Shown piece after piece: positions 34,504 to 42,358 of a stretch of 64,000 nt of DNA. The position numbers and the translations under genes were made by a program. The notes below the pieces were generated by a model. That model was not told the origin of the DNA, did no database searches, and saw only the letters and a list, made by a program, of their open reading frames with translations. Origin of the DNA: LMUY01 sp964235495 (GTDB lineage Bacteria > Pseudomonadota > Alphaproteobacteria > Acetobacterales > Acetobacteraceae). The first letter of the stretch is position 1; the number at the start of each line of letters is the position of its first letter. Where the stretch lies: NCBI GenBank assembly GCA_964235495.1, contig CAXSAX010000014.1:1-64000 (forward strand), written 5' to 3'.

Positions 34504-36989
34504 CAGGCTGCCTGCCGCTCTGCGGGCGCCAGCTGCCGCCGCAATGCTTGCAGCAGGGCGGGGCGGTCGAACTTGCCGATGTACTCGTCAAACCCCGCGG
34601 CACTGCCTCGGCTGACGTCGGACGGGCTGGCGCGGCTGCTCAGCGCCAGCAGCGGCGTGTGCCGCCAGGGTCCGTCCTGCTTCAGCAGGGTTGCGAACTG
34701 CAAGCCGTCGATGCCAGGCATTTCGACATCGGAGATGATGGCGTCGAATCGGTCAGCCGAGGCGGCATCGCGCATTTCCAGCGCCTTGGCCGCGCTGTCC
34801 ACGGCGGTGACCAGGTAGCCGCAGGCGGAGAGCGTGGGTACCAGCAGCTGGCGGAAGAACGCCGAGTCCTCCACCACCAGCACCGTCTGCCGCTCGAGGC
34901 CCTGGAACTCGACGAACCAGTCATTGGCGCCCTGCTGCAGCCAATGGCCCGTGTCCAGCACATCCGTCACGCGGTTCGCGATGAGCGCCGTGCCGAGAAA
35001 GCCCGGCCGCCCGGCCGTCAGGCTGATGGCCAGCTGCTCCTCCACCACATCCACGATCTCCGCCACGATGAGCCCCACGGAGCGGCCGCGGTCCGAGAAC
35101 ACCAGCACCGGAACGCTGCCCTGCGGGGCGTGATGCTCGATGTTGATCAACGGCATCAGCTCGCCGCGGTACTGCATCACGTCGCGGCCGCCGTTGCGGG
35201 TGATCTCGGGGGCCGCGATGCTTTCGATGCGCGCCACCAGGCCGAGCGGGACCGCCACCGGCCTGCCCGCGTCGGCGAGCCGGACCAGCAGCATGGGCGT
35301 CCGGTCGCCGGGCCGCTCGGCCGCCGTCAGCGGCGCGTCCGCCTTGTGGTCGGACATGGGCGGCACGACGGCGCTGACGGCCCGCCCGAGGCCGTTGGGG
35401 TCGAGGATCATGATGACGGAGCCGTCGCCCAGGATGGTGTTGCCGCTGAACAGGCCGATGTGGCGCAGCAGCGGCGACACCGGCTTGACCACGATCTCCT
35501 CCGTGTCGAACACCTGGTCCACCACCAGCCCGAGCGTCAGGCCGCCGAGCACGGCCACCACCACCGTCAGGGCGCCGGTGGCGGCCTCGTCCGGCGGCAG
35601 GCCCAGCAGGTGCCGCAGCATCACCAGCGGCAGCAGGCGCTCGCGCAGCCGCAGCACGGGCGCGCCGTGCAGCCGCTCCACCACCAGGCCGCCCTCGACG
35701 GGCCTGCCCTCCTGCTCCGCGCGGACCAGCTCGGCCACGCAGGTCTGCGGCAGGGCGAGGCGCTGGCCGCCAGCCTCGACGATCAGGGCGGAGATGATCG
35801 CCAGGGTGAGCGGAATCTTGACGGTGAAGACGGTGCCCTGGCCTGCCGCGCTGCGCAGGTCCACCGAGCCGCCGAGCCGCTGGATGTTGGTTTTCACCAC
35901 ATCCATGCCCACGCCGCGGCCGGACACGGCGGTAACGGCCTGCGCGGTCGAGAGGCCCGGATGGAAGATGAAGCGCTGGACCTGCTGGTCCGACATGGCG
36001 GCCAGCTCCCCAGCCGTGGTCAGCCCCTGCGCCAGCGCGCGCTCCCGGATGCGGGCGGTCGGCAGCCCGGCGCCGTCGTCGCGCACCTCGATGACGATGT
36101 GGCCACCCTCGTGGAAGCTGTTGAGGGTGATGGTGCCGGTGGCGGGCTTGCCGGCGGCCAGGCGGACGGCCTGGGACTCCAGCCCGTGGTCGGCGCTGTT
36201 GCGGACCATGTGGGTCAGCGGGTCCCGGATCAGCTCCAGCACCTGGCGGTCCAGCTCGGTGCCTTCGCCCAGCATGACCAGGTCGATCCGCTTGCCCAGC
36301 TCCGCCGACAAGTCCCGCACCATGCGGGGCAGCTTGCTCCACGCGTGGCGGATCGGCTGCATCCGCGTCTTCATGACGCCCTCCTGCAAGTCGGAGGTCA
36401 GGTGCGAGAGGCGCTGCAGCGGGGCGGCGTAGCGGCTGTCCGGCTCGAGCCGGGCGAGCTGCACCAACTGGTTGCGCGTCAGCACGAGCTCGCTGACCAG
36501 CACCATCAACGTCTCCAGCACGTCCACCGCGACCCGGATGTTGTGCGAGGCGGGCTCCGCGCCGGCAGCCTCCGCGGGCGCCGGGCCGGCGGGCTGGGCG
36601 TCCGGCGCGTCCGGCGCGGCCTTGGCGGCCTTCAGCCCGGCGATCAGCGCCGTGTCGTCGCCCGCCGGCTCCTGTTCCGTCGCCGCGATGCCGGCGATGA
36701 TGAGCTTGATGCGGTCCAGCGCCGCCAGCACCACGGTGATCAGGCTGGACGTGGCCTGCAGCTCGCCGTCCCGCACCGCGCCCAGCAGATCCTCGGCCGC
36801 GTGCGCCACGCGCTCCAGCCGGGGCAGGTTGAGGAAGCCGCAGGTGCCCTTGATCGTGTGCACCAGGCGGAACACGTCAGCCAGCTGCGCCGCGTCGCCG
36901 GGTTCGCGTTCCAGCCGCAGCAGCGCGTCGTCCAGCGCGGCCAGGCTTTCGCTGGTTTCGGCCAGGAACTCGATCAGCAACTCGTCCAT
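34503..36989 (-). CDS. cheA: CheA hybrid histidine kinase with C-terminal receiver
   Basis: Chemotaxis-type kinase, 828 aa from MDELLIEFLAE (36989); the ATG at 37019 would add ten residues. Domain order: Hpt with phospho-His H44 in LVHTIKGTCGF; dimerisation helices; ATPase with HMVRNSADHGLE, VRDDGAGL and GRGVGMDVVKTN; CheW-like regulatory domain(s), apparently two (about 410-540 and 560-680); then a receiver domain (about 700-820) with TVLVVEDSAFFR and phospho-acceptor in IISDVEMPGIDG. The fused receiver is not in E. coli CheA and is like CheA-CheY hybrids of alternative chemosensory systems. No P2 domain of standard form is evident, only a short Ala/Pro linker. Confidence 0.93.
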   Translation of the reverse strand: MDELLIEFLAETSESLAALDDALLRLEREPGDAAQLADVFRLVHTIKGTCGFLNLPRLERVAHAAEDLLGAVRDGELQATSSLITVVLAALDRIKLIIAGIAATEQEPAGDDTALIAGLKAAKAAPDAPDAQPAGPAPAEAAGAEPASHNIRVAVDVLETLMVLVSELVLTRNQLVQLARLEPDSRYAAPLQRLSHLTSDLQEGVMKTRMQPIRHAWSKLPRMVRDLSAELGKRIDLVMLGEGTELDRQVLELIRDPLTHMVRNSADHGLESQAVRLAAGKPATGTITLNSFHEGGHIVIEVRDDGAGLPTARIRERALAQGLTTAGELAAMSDQQVQRFIFHPGLSTAQAVTAVSGRGVGMDVVKTNIQRLGGSVDLRSAAGQGTVFTVKIPLTLAIISALIVEAGGQRLALPQTCVAELVRAEQEGRPVEGGLVVERLHGAPVLRLRERLLPLVMLRHLLGLPPDEAATGALTVVVAVLGGLTLGLVVDQVFDTEEIVVKPVSPLLRHIGLFSGNTILGDGSVIMILDPNGLGRAVSAVVPPMSDHKADAPLTAAERPGDRTPMLLVRLADAGRPVAVPLGLVARIESIAAPEITRNGGRDVMQYRGELMPLINIEHHAPQGSVPVLVFSDRGRSVGLIVAEIVDVVEEQLAISLTAGRPGFLGTALIANRVTDVLDTGHWLQQGANDWFVEFQGLERQTVLVVEDSAFFRQLLVPTLSACGYLVTAVDSAAKALEMRDAASADRFDAIISDVEMPGIDGLQFATLLKQDGPWRHTPLLALSSRASPSDVSRGSAAGFDEYIGKFDRPALLQALRRQLAPAERQAA

Positions 36990-37042
36990 CCACCCAGCTC
37001 CGGCGCCTGCGGCCACCATGGGCCGCAGTGCCGAAGATTGGG

Positions 37043-37687
37043 TTAACCAGGCGCCAGCAGCAGCGGCGGCGCCAGGGACGCGCCGCTGCCGCCGGGCATC
37101 AGCGCCGACAGCCGCAGCCCGGCGGCGCGGGCCAGCAGGGCCACGAGGGACGGCTGCACGTCCCGCGGCTCGACTGCGACGGCTCCAGGGCCGGCACCGG
37201 CCAGGGGATCAGCCAGGGTGGCCCACAGGCCGGGCGGCCACGCGGCGGCGGCGCCCTGCACCGCGACCAGGATATCCCCGCCGGGCTGCCCGGACAGGCT
37301 GACCACGCCGCCGCGCGGCAGCGCCTCCGCCCCCAGCAGCAGCAGGTTGACCAGCACGCGGGCGGCTGGGCCTGCATGCTCGCCGGGGCGCAGGCCGCCC
37401 AGCTCCGCCGTCACCCGCTGCGGCAGCCCTGCGGCGAGCGCGGCCAGCCCGGCCGCGTCCAGCGGGCCGCAATCCCCCGACCAGGCAGCGCGCAGCAGCC
37501 TTACCCGGCCTGCCAGGCCCTGCGCCGCCTCGTTGGCCAGCGGCAGGGCCTCGGCGATCGAGGCCGGGTCCTCGGCCATCAGCTCCAGCGTGTTCATCAG
37601 CGTGCCTAGGGGGCTGGCCAGGTCGTGGCACAGGCGCGCGCAGAGCGCTTCGGCGAGCTGGGTGGAGGTCGCGTGCGCTTCGGCCAT
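37043..37687 (-). CDS. chpT: ChpT-type histidine phosphotransferase
   Basis: Pseudo-histidine-kinase phosphotransferase of 214 aa. The dimerisation/phospho-transfer helix reads LAEALCARLCHDLASPLGTLMN with the expected phospho-His at H21, followed by a degenerate ATPase-like domain without nucleotide-binding motifs. In Caulobacter, ChpT relays phosphate from CckA to CtrA and CpdR (established). Here it is first in a cluster with cheA, cheW and cheY, 53 bp upstream of cheA, which points to exchange between the Che and CtrA pathways or a specialised paralogue. Confidence 0.82.
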   Translation of the reverse strand: MAEAHATSTQLAEALCARLCHDLASPLGTLMNTLELMAEDPASIAEALPLANEAAQGLAGRVRLLRAAWSGDCGPLDAAGLAALAAGLPQRVTAELGGLRPGEHAGPAARVLVNLLLLGAEALPRGGVVSLSGQPGGDILVAVQGAAAAWPPGLWATLADPLAGAGPGAVAVEPRDVQPSLVALLARAAGLRLSALMPGGSGASLAPPLLLAPG

Positions 37688-37808
37688 TGCGGCCTCCCAT
37701 CATAGTGCCGTCAAATGCCACGGGGCCGCGCCCAGAGCAAAACACTGGGGCGGGACCTGCGTTGGCGTCCCGCATCAAACCTGTGTCAACGGAGCTGCTG
37801 GAGCCGCC

Positions 37809-37997
37809 ATGCCTTCCTCCTCGCACATCGAGCCCGGCCAGCGCGTGCGCCACCCGCAACAGCCCGATTGGGGCGTGGGGCAGGTGCAATCCATCATCGG
37901 CGAGCGGATCACGGTCAATTTTCCCCATGCCGGCAAGCTTGTCATCAACGCCCGGCTGGTCAGCCTGGACGTGGTGGAGGCCACCGCGCGCGACTGA
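37809..37997 (+). CDS. DUF3553 family small protein
   Basis: 62-aa protein with the pattern I-E-P-G-Q-R-V-R-H-P-x2-P-D-W-G-V-G-Q-V-Q-S, then ITVNFPHAGKLVINA, matching the small beta-rich DUF3553 proteins of alphaproteobacteria. The same module occurs at the end of some UvrD-type helicases, so contact with nucleic acid or RNA polymerase is possible, but no function is shown. The stop codon lies in the first unit of a 17-bp tandem duplication. Confidence 0.75.
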   Translation: MPSSSHIEPGQRVRHPQQPDWGVGQVQSIIGERITVNFPHAGKLVINARLVSLDVVEATARD

Positions 37998-38025
37998 GCC
38001 GCCGGGGTGACTGAGCCGCCGGGGC
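37992..38025 (+). repeat. 17-bp tandem duplication over a stop codon
   Basis: Units GACTGAGCCGCCGGGGT (37992-38008) and GACTGAGCCGCCGGGGC (38009-38025) differ only in the last base. The first contains the TGA stop of the DUF3553 gene. Confidence 0.8.
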
Positions 38026-38083
38026 TTGAACCCGGCGCGGCTCCCGCCGACTATACGCGCATGCTGCGCAGCCCTGTCCGACC

Positions 38084-39067
38084 ATGATCGACCCGCACGG
38101 CCGGTCAATCAGCTATCTCCGGGTGTCCGTGACGGACCGCTGCGACCTGCGCTGCGTCTATTGCATGGCGGAGCAGATGACCTTCCTGCCGCGCGAGGAG
38201 GTGCTGTCGCTGGAGGAGCTGGAGCGGCTCTGCGGCAGCTTCATTCGCCTGGGCGTGCGCAAGCTGCGCATCACCGGCGGCGAGCCGCTGGTGCGGCGCG
38301 ACATCATGACGCTGTTCCGCTCGCTCGGCGCCCGCCTCGGGCACGGCCTGGACGAGCTGACGCTGACCACCAACGGCACCCAGCTGGCCCGCTTCGCGCC
38401 GGAGCTGCACGCCGCCGGCGTGCGCCGGGTGAACGTCAGCCTGGACACGCTGTCGGCCGAGAGGTTCACCGCCATCACCCGGCGCGGCCGGATCGAGCCG
38501 GTGATGGCCGGCATACGGGCGGCCAAGGCCGCGGGGCTCGCCGTCAAGCTGAACGCGGTGGCGCTGAAAGGCGTGAACGAGGACGAGTTCGACGACATGC
38601 TCGCCTGGTGCGGCCGCGAGGGGCTGGACCTGACCCTGATCGAGACCATGCCGATGGGCGACGTGGCGGACCGGACGGAGCAGTACCTGCCGCTCTCCCT
38701 GGTGCGCGCCCGGCTGCGGCGGCGCTGGACGCTGACGGAGGCGGATTACCGCACGGGCGGGCCGGCGCGGTATTTCGACGTGGCGGAGACCGGCCGGCGC
38801 CTCGGCTTCATCACGCCCATGACGCATAATTTCTGCGAAAGCTGCAACCGGGTGCGGCTGACCTGCACCGGCACGCTGTTCATGTGCCTGGGCCAGGACG
38901 ACGCGGCCGACCTGCGCGGCGTGATGCGGGAGGGCGGCGACGAGGCGGCGCTGGAGGCGGCCATCCGCGAGGCGATCGCCCGCAAGCCGAAAGGCCACGA
39001 CTTCATCATCGACCGCCGGCGACCGGCGGCCGTGGTCGGGCGCACCATGAGCTTGACGGGGGGGTAG
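38084..39067 (+). CDS. moaA: GTP 3',8-cyclase MoaA (molybdenum cofactor)
   Basis: Radical-SAM enzyme that with MoaC makes cyclic pyranopterin monophosphate from GTP. 327 aa. The N-terminal cluster motif C-x3-C-x2-C is at 20-27 (CDLRCVYC), SAM-binding GGEP follows in KLRITGGEPLVRRD, and the second cluster is NFCESCNRVRLTCTG with a third Cys about 14 residues on. The C-terminus ends TMSLTGG with the functional double glycine. No other moa gene is adjacent. A mosaic hairpin repeat begins four bases after the stop. Confidence 0.96.
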   Translation: MIDPHGRSISYLRVSVTDRCDLRCVYCMAEQMTFLPREEVLSLEELERLCGSFIRLGVRKLRITGGEPLVRRDIMTLFRSLGARLGHGLDELTLTTNGTQLARFAPELHAAGVRRVNVSLDTLSAERFTAITRRGRIEPVMAGIRAAKAAGLAVKLNAVALKGVNEDEFDDMLAWCGREGLDLTLIETMPMGDVADRTEQYLPLSLVRARLRRRWTLTEADYRTGGPARYFDVAETGRRLGFITPMTHNFCESCNRVRLTCTGTLFMCLGQDDAADLRGVMREGGDEAALEAAIREAIARKPKGHDFIIDRRRPAAVVGRTMSLTGG

Positions 39068-39070
39068 GGC

Positions 39071-39194
39071 CTTGCAGGGCTCTGCCCTGCACCCGGAAGG
39101 GGACGAGGTCCCCTTCACCCCTGGTACTATAATCAGGTGTCCAGAGGACTTCGTCCTCTGGCGGGGCTCGGGGCAGAGCCCCGACCTTGCTTCG
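39071..39194 (+). repeat. Mosaic hairpin repeat, full copy A
   Basis: Four hairpins between the convergent moaA and methyltransferase genes: GCAGGGC-TCT-GCCCTGC (39074-39090), AAGGGGAC-GAG-GTCCCCTT (39097-39115), CCAGAGGAC-TTC-GTCCTCTGG (39141-39161) and CGGGGC-AGA-GCCCCG (39169-39183), ending ACCTTGCTTCG. Arms match copy B at 58088 while loops differ. Confidence 0.88.
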
Positions 39195-39201
39195 CAAAGC
39201 C

Positions 39202-40038
39202 TCAGCGCAGCGCCTCCGTCAGGCTGACGGCACCGCTGCCCCGCGGCGCCGGGCGCGGCTGGTTGGGGCCGGGCGCCCATCCCGTCATTATCGCCAGCCG
39301 CAGCGTCGCCACCGCCCGCCCGTCCTGCCGCGGCAGGGCGGCCAGGGCGGCCGGGAACAGCGCGCGGGGCGGCGTGCGCCGCTCCCGCAGCGAAACGGGG
39401 TTGGCTTCCCCGGCCGCGCGCAGCTCGCGCAGCAGGGCGAGCGGGTCGGCGTAGAGCAGCGTGACGGTGTCCGCGTCCGCCACCGGCAGCGCGAACCCGG
39501 CGCGCTGCAGCAGCGCGGCGCAGTCGGCCAGCCCGGCGAACGGGCACACCCGCGGGCTGGCCCCGCCGGTCAGCGCCGCCTCCGCCTCCGTCAACGCCCC
39601 GCGCAGCTCCGCCAAGGTGCCGAGCGCCGGCATGGAGGCGAGCAGCAGGCCGTCCGGCCGCAGCGCCGTGCGCAGCTGGATGAGCGCGCCGGGCAGGTCG
39701 TTGACCATGTGCAGGGACAGGTTGGCGACCACCAGGTCGAAGCTGGCGGCGGCGAAGGGCAGCCACTCCGGATCGCCCACCACGGCCCCGTCCAGCCGGG
39801 CCATGGCGGGGGACAGCTCGCAGCTGACGGTCTCGATGCCCCGCTGGCGCAGGCGGGGCGCCACCACGCCGCGCCCGCCCAGGTCCAGTGCGCGGGCGAA
39901 CCGCAGGGTGGTGTCGTCCAGCCGGTCCAGCAAGCGGTCCGCGACCTCCGCCAGCACCGGCGCCACCTCGCCGATGCGGCTGGCGGCGCGGTCCCGGTGC
40001 AGGCGCACCGCCCGGCGGTCGAACACGGTCTCGGTCAT
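39202..40038 (-). CDS. SAM-dependent methyltransferase (BioC/NDUFAF5-like)
   Basis: Class I methyltransferase, 278 aa from ATG 40038. N-terminus MTETVFDRRAVRLHRDRAAS is the BioC/NDUFAF5-type start in which the first part of the fold caps the active site. The SAM site is ALDLGGRGVVAPRL, with weaker glycine spacing than usual (DLGGRG rather than DxGxGxG), and the VVANLSLHMVNDLPGAL segment follows. Alphaproteobacterial homologues often sit beside comF-grxC genes, as here. It could act in biotin synthesis or be the bacterial relative of the complex I assembly factor NDUFAF5; the sequence does not decide. Confidence 0.8.
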   Translation of the reverse strand: MTETVFDRRAVRLHRDRAASRIGEVAPVLAEVADRLLDRLDDTTLRFARALDLGGRGVVAPRLRQRGIETVSCELSPAMARLDGAVVGDPEWLPFAAASFDLVVANLSLHMVNDLPGALIQLRTALRPDGLLLASMPALGTLAELRGALTEAEAALTGGASPRVCPFAGLADCAALLQRAGFALPVADADTVTLLYADPLALLRELRAAGEANPVSLRERRTPPRALFPAALAALPRQDGRAVATLRLAIMTGWAPGPNQPRPAPRGSGAVSLTEALR

Positions 40039-40076
40039 GGGGCGGGCCTTCGGTTGGGGTTCCGCAGATGGTTCTC

Positions 40077-40382
40077 TCAGAACCCGACGAGCAGGATGTC
40101 CAGCGCGCGGATGATGCGGTCGTGATCGGCCGCCAGGCTGGCAACCGCCCGCTTCAGCTCGCGCGCCGGGAGGCTGGCGATGGCTTGCGTCAGCATCACG
40201 TGACGTTGGCCCAGGATGTCGAACACCGGATTGAGGTCGCCGATCGGTGAAGGCGCACCCTCGATGGGCACGAGCGGCACCACGGTCCGAGTGGCCAGGG
40301 CGGACAGGAGGGCGGCCTGGACGTCCAGCACATAGCCCTTGCTGCCCTTGCCGGGCATGGGATGCACGTCGTGGCGGGCCAA
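40077..40382 (-). CDS. ccdB: CcdB-family toxin
   Basis: 101-aa toxin that in studied systems poisons DNA gyrase. Family marks: start ARHDVHP, GYVLDVQAALLSAL, TRTVVPLVP, LNPVFDILGQRHVMLTQ and the C-terminal ALDILLVGF. The start is TTG at 40382, directly after the antitoxin stop (TGATTG), which should keep toxin translation low and coupled. The C-terminal residues, needed for gyrase contact in the F-plasmid protein, are VGF rather than WGI, as in many chromosomal members. Confidence 0.9.
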   Translation of the reverse strand: MARHDVHPMPGKGSKGYVLDVQAALLSALATRTVVPLVPIEGAPSPIGDLNPVFDILGQRHVMLTQAIASLPARELKRAVASLAADHDRIIRALDILLVGF

Positions 40383-40631
40383 TCAGAACTGCCGATAGGC
40401 GTCGAGCGGCAAGCCATGCTCGGCAACATGCTCGTTCCAGGCGCGCATCGCGTCCTGGTTCTCCTGCAGCCATTGCCGCCGCCGCCTGTCCGCCACCTCT
40501 GCCGCAAGCCCGCGCTCGCAAGCCTGCGACACGTTGATGCCCAGCATGCGAGCATCCTGCAGCAGGGTTTCCGGCAGGGTCACGTTCGTCGCGCGCCGGG
40601 ACGGCAAGGGTTTGGCAGCGATGCGGGGCAT
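40383..40631 (-). CDS. ccdA: CcdA-family antitoxin
   Basis: 82-aa antitoxin. The N-terminal ribbon-helix-helix is visible as ATNVTLPETLLQDARMLGINVS with a following helix, and the C-terminal toxin-binding tail as NQDAMRAWNEHVAEHGLPLD. It should neutralise CcdB and, with it, repress its own operon. Upstream lies an inverted repeat at 40650-40678 that could be the operator. The pair is compact, complete and appears intact on the chromosome. Confidence 0.92.
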   Translation of the reverse strand: MPRIAAKPLPSRRATNVTLPETLLQDARMLGINVSQACERGLAAEVADRRRRQWLQENQDAMRAWNEHVAEHGLPLDAYRQF

Positions 40632-40649
40632 GATGCGACCTTGCGCGGA

Positions 40650-40678
40650 TGCACTAAGTTATGCGCACGACTTATGCA
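40650..40678 (-). promoter_or_regulatory. Imperfect inverted repeat, possible ccdAB operator
   Basis: TGCACTAAGT (40650-40659) and ACTTATGCA (40670-40678) are inverted copies apart from one missing base, around an AT-rich core, 19 bases upstream of ccdA. It is also the promoter region of the divergent comF gene, so ccdAB autoregulation might influence comF. Confidence 0.5.
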
Positions 40679-40746
40679 CAAAAATCGCCATGGCGGAAGC
40701 TCCCGCACGGTGGACGCGCCCCGCCATACAGGCGTAACCTGACGCC

Positions 40747-41538
40747 ATGCAGCCGATCGCCCGCGCGCTCCTCACGGGGCGGTCCTGGATCGGCGCCGCC
40801 GCCCGATACGCCCTGGACGTGGCCCTGCCGCCGCACTGCCTGACGTGCGACGCCGGGGTCGAGGCGCCGGGGCGGATGTGCACCGCCTGCTTCCGCGCCA
40901 CCAGCTTCGTGACGGAGCCGTGCTGCCAGCGTTGCGGCCTGCCGTTCGGGCATGCGGGGCAGGGCGGGCTGGCGCGGGCCTGCGACGGCTGCACCGCCGA
41001 GCCGCCGCCGTGGCGCATGGGCCGCGCCGCCCTGCGCTACGACGACCAGGCCCGCCGCATCATCCTGCCGCTGAAATACGGCGACCGGGTGGAGCTGGCC
41101 GCCGCCCTGGCGCGGCACATGGCGCGGGCCGGCGCGGCGCTGCTGCGGGACGCCGACATCCTGGTGCCGGTGCCGCTGCACCGCCGCCGCCTGCTGGCGC
41201 GGCGCTACAACCAGTCCGCCCTGCTGGCCCATGCGGTCGGCCGGCTGTGCGGGCGGGCGGTCGTGGCGGACGGGCTGCGCCGCACCCGCGCCACCCAGCC
41301 CCTCGCCGGGCTGACCCGGCGCGAGCGGGCGCAGATGGTGGGGGGCGCGTTCGCCGTCCGGCCGGGGCGGGAGGCCGCCATCACGGGCCGCCGGGTCGTG
41401 CTGATCGACGACGTGCTGACCAGCGGCGCCACCGCCGGGGCGTGCGCGCGGGCGCTGCTGGCGGGGGGTGCTGCGCGGGTGGACCTGTTGGTGGGCGCGC
41501 GCGCCGGCGTGGCCGGGCCAGGCGAAGCCTTGCCTTGA
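40747..41538 (+). CDS. ComF family protein (double zinc finger-phosphoribosyltransferase fold)
   Basis: 263 aa. N-terminal four-cysteine finger CLTCDAGVEAPGRMCTAC and second set CCQRCGLPFG...CDGC, then a phosphoribosyltransferase domain with ILVPVPLHRRRLLARRYNQS and the PRPP loop VVLIDDVLTSGATAGAC. ComF proteins take part in DNA uptake by transformation in some bacteria; in alphaproteobacteria the role is less clear. The next genes, a glutaredoxin and DUF1178, are its usual neighbours. The stop lies in a 24-bp tandem duplication. Confidence 0.9.
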   Translation: MQPIARALLTGRSWIGAAARYALDVALPPHCLTCDAGVEAPGRMCTACFRATSFVTEPCCQRCGLPFGHAGQGGLARACDGCTAEPPPWRMGRAALRYDDQARRIILPLKYGDRVELAAALARHMARAGAALLRDADILVPVPLHRRRLLARRYNQSALLAHAVGRLCGRAVVADGLRRTRATQPLAGLTRRERAQMVGGAFAVRPGREAAITGRRVVLIDDVLTSGATAGACARALLAGGAARVDLLVGARAGVAGPGEALP

Positions 41539-41571
41539 GGTCCAGGGGAAGCCTTGCCTTGAGGCCCAAGC
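41524..41571 (+). repeat. 24-bp tandem duplication over the comF stop
   Basis: Units 41524-41547 and 41548-41571 share GAAGCCTTGCCTTGAGG and differ at three of 24 positions. Each contains an in-frame TGA; the first is the comF stop. It fills much of the gap before the glutaredoxin gene. Confidence 0.8.
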
Positions 41572-41613
41572 ATCGCCATTGCTGAACTCATTGCCGCAAA
41601 GGATCCTGACGCT

Positions 41614-41871
41614 GTGCCGCGCATCGAAATCTACACCCAGCCCTGGTGCCCGTTCTGCACCCGTGCGGTCAGCCTGCTGAAGAGCAAGGGCCTGGCCTTC
41701 GAGGAGATCAACGCCCCCCACGGCTCGGCCGAGCGGGCGCAGTCCGAGCAGCGCTCCGGCCGGTCCACCGTGCCGCAGGTGTTCATCGGCGGCGCGCATG
41801 TCGGCGGGTGCGACGACCTGGTGGCGCTGAACCGGGCGGGCAAGCTGGACCCCATGCTGGCCGCCGGATGA
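41614..41871 (+). CDS. grxC: Glutaredoxin 3
   Basis: 85-aa dithiol glutaredoxin: thioredoxin fold with active site CPFC (residues 12-15, in YTQPWCPFCTRAV), the cis-proline loop STVPQVFIGG and the GGCDDLVAL helix that binds glutathione. Reduces protein disulphides and glutathione mixed disulphides in the cytoplasm. Start GTG at 41614. Its stop overlaps the DUF1178 start (ATGA). Confidence 0.94.
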   Translation: MPRIEIYTQPWCPFCTRAVSLLKSKGLAFEEINAPHGSAERAQSEQRSGRSTVPQVFIGGAHVGGCDDLVALNRAGKLDPMLAAG

Positions 41872-42350
41872 TCCACTACCAGCTCCGCTGCGGCGGCGAC
41901 CACGCGTTCGACGGCTGGTTCCGCGACAGCGCCGCCTTCGAGCAGCAGGCCGGCGCCGGGCTGCTGTCCTGCCCGGTCTGCGGCGCAATCGACGTCAGGC
42001 GCGGCCTGATGGCGCCGGCGCTGGGCCGCGCGCACGCCGCCCTGGCCCAGGTCGAGCCCGCGGCGGAGGTTTCGCCGGCGCCGGCCGCGAAGCCTCCGGC
42101 GCCGCAGCCCGTGGTGGGCGGCGCGCTGCCGGACGGCGTGCGTTCCATGCTGCAGCGAATGCGCGCCGAGGTGGAGAAGCGCTGCGACTACGTGGGCCCG
42201 GCCTTTGCTGCGGAGGCGCGCCGCATCCACAACGGCGACGCCGACGCGCGCGGCATCTACGGCGAGACGACGCCGGAGGAGGCCGAGCGGCTGGCCGATG
42301 ACGGCATCGAGGTGTCGCGCATGCCCTGGGTGCCGCGCGCCGACGGGTGA
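41868..42350 (+). CDS. DUF1178 family protein
   Basis: 160-aa protein of unknown function. N-terminus MIHYQLRCGGDHAFDGWFRD, then a CPVCG pair (with Cys8 probably completing a zinc site), an Ala/Pro linker and the conserved C-terminal block FAAEARRIHNGDADARGIYGETTPEEAERLADDG, which is split over about residues 108-142. It overlaps grxC by four bases, its usual neighbour in alphaproteobacteria. The end is convergent with ubiG, eight bases apart. Confidence 0.9.
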   Translation: MIHYQLRCGGDHAFDGWFRDSAAFEQQAGAGLLSCPVCGAIDVRRGLMAPALGRAHAALAQVEPAAEVSPAPAAKPPAPQPVVGGALPDGVRSMLQRMRAEVEKRCDYVGPAFAAEARRIHNGDADARGIYGETTPEEAERLADDGIEVSRMPWVPRADG

Positions 42351-42358
42351 CGCGCCGC

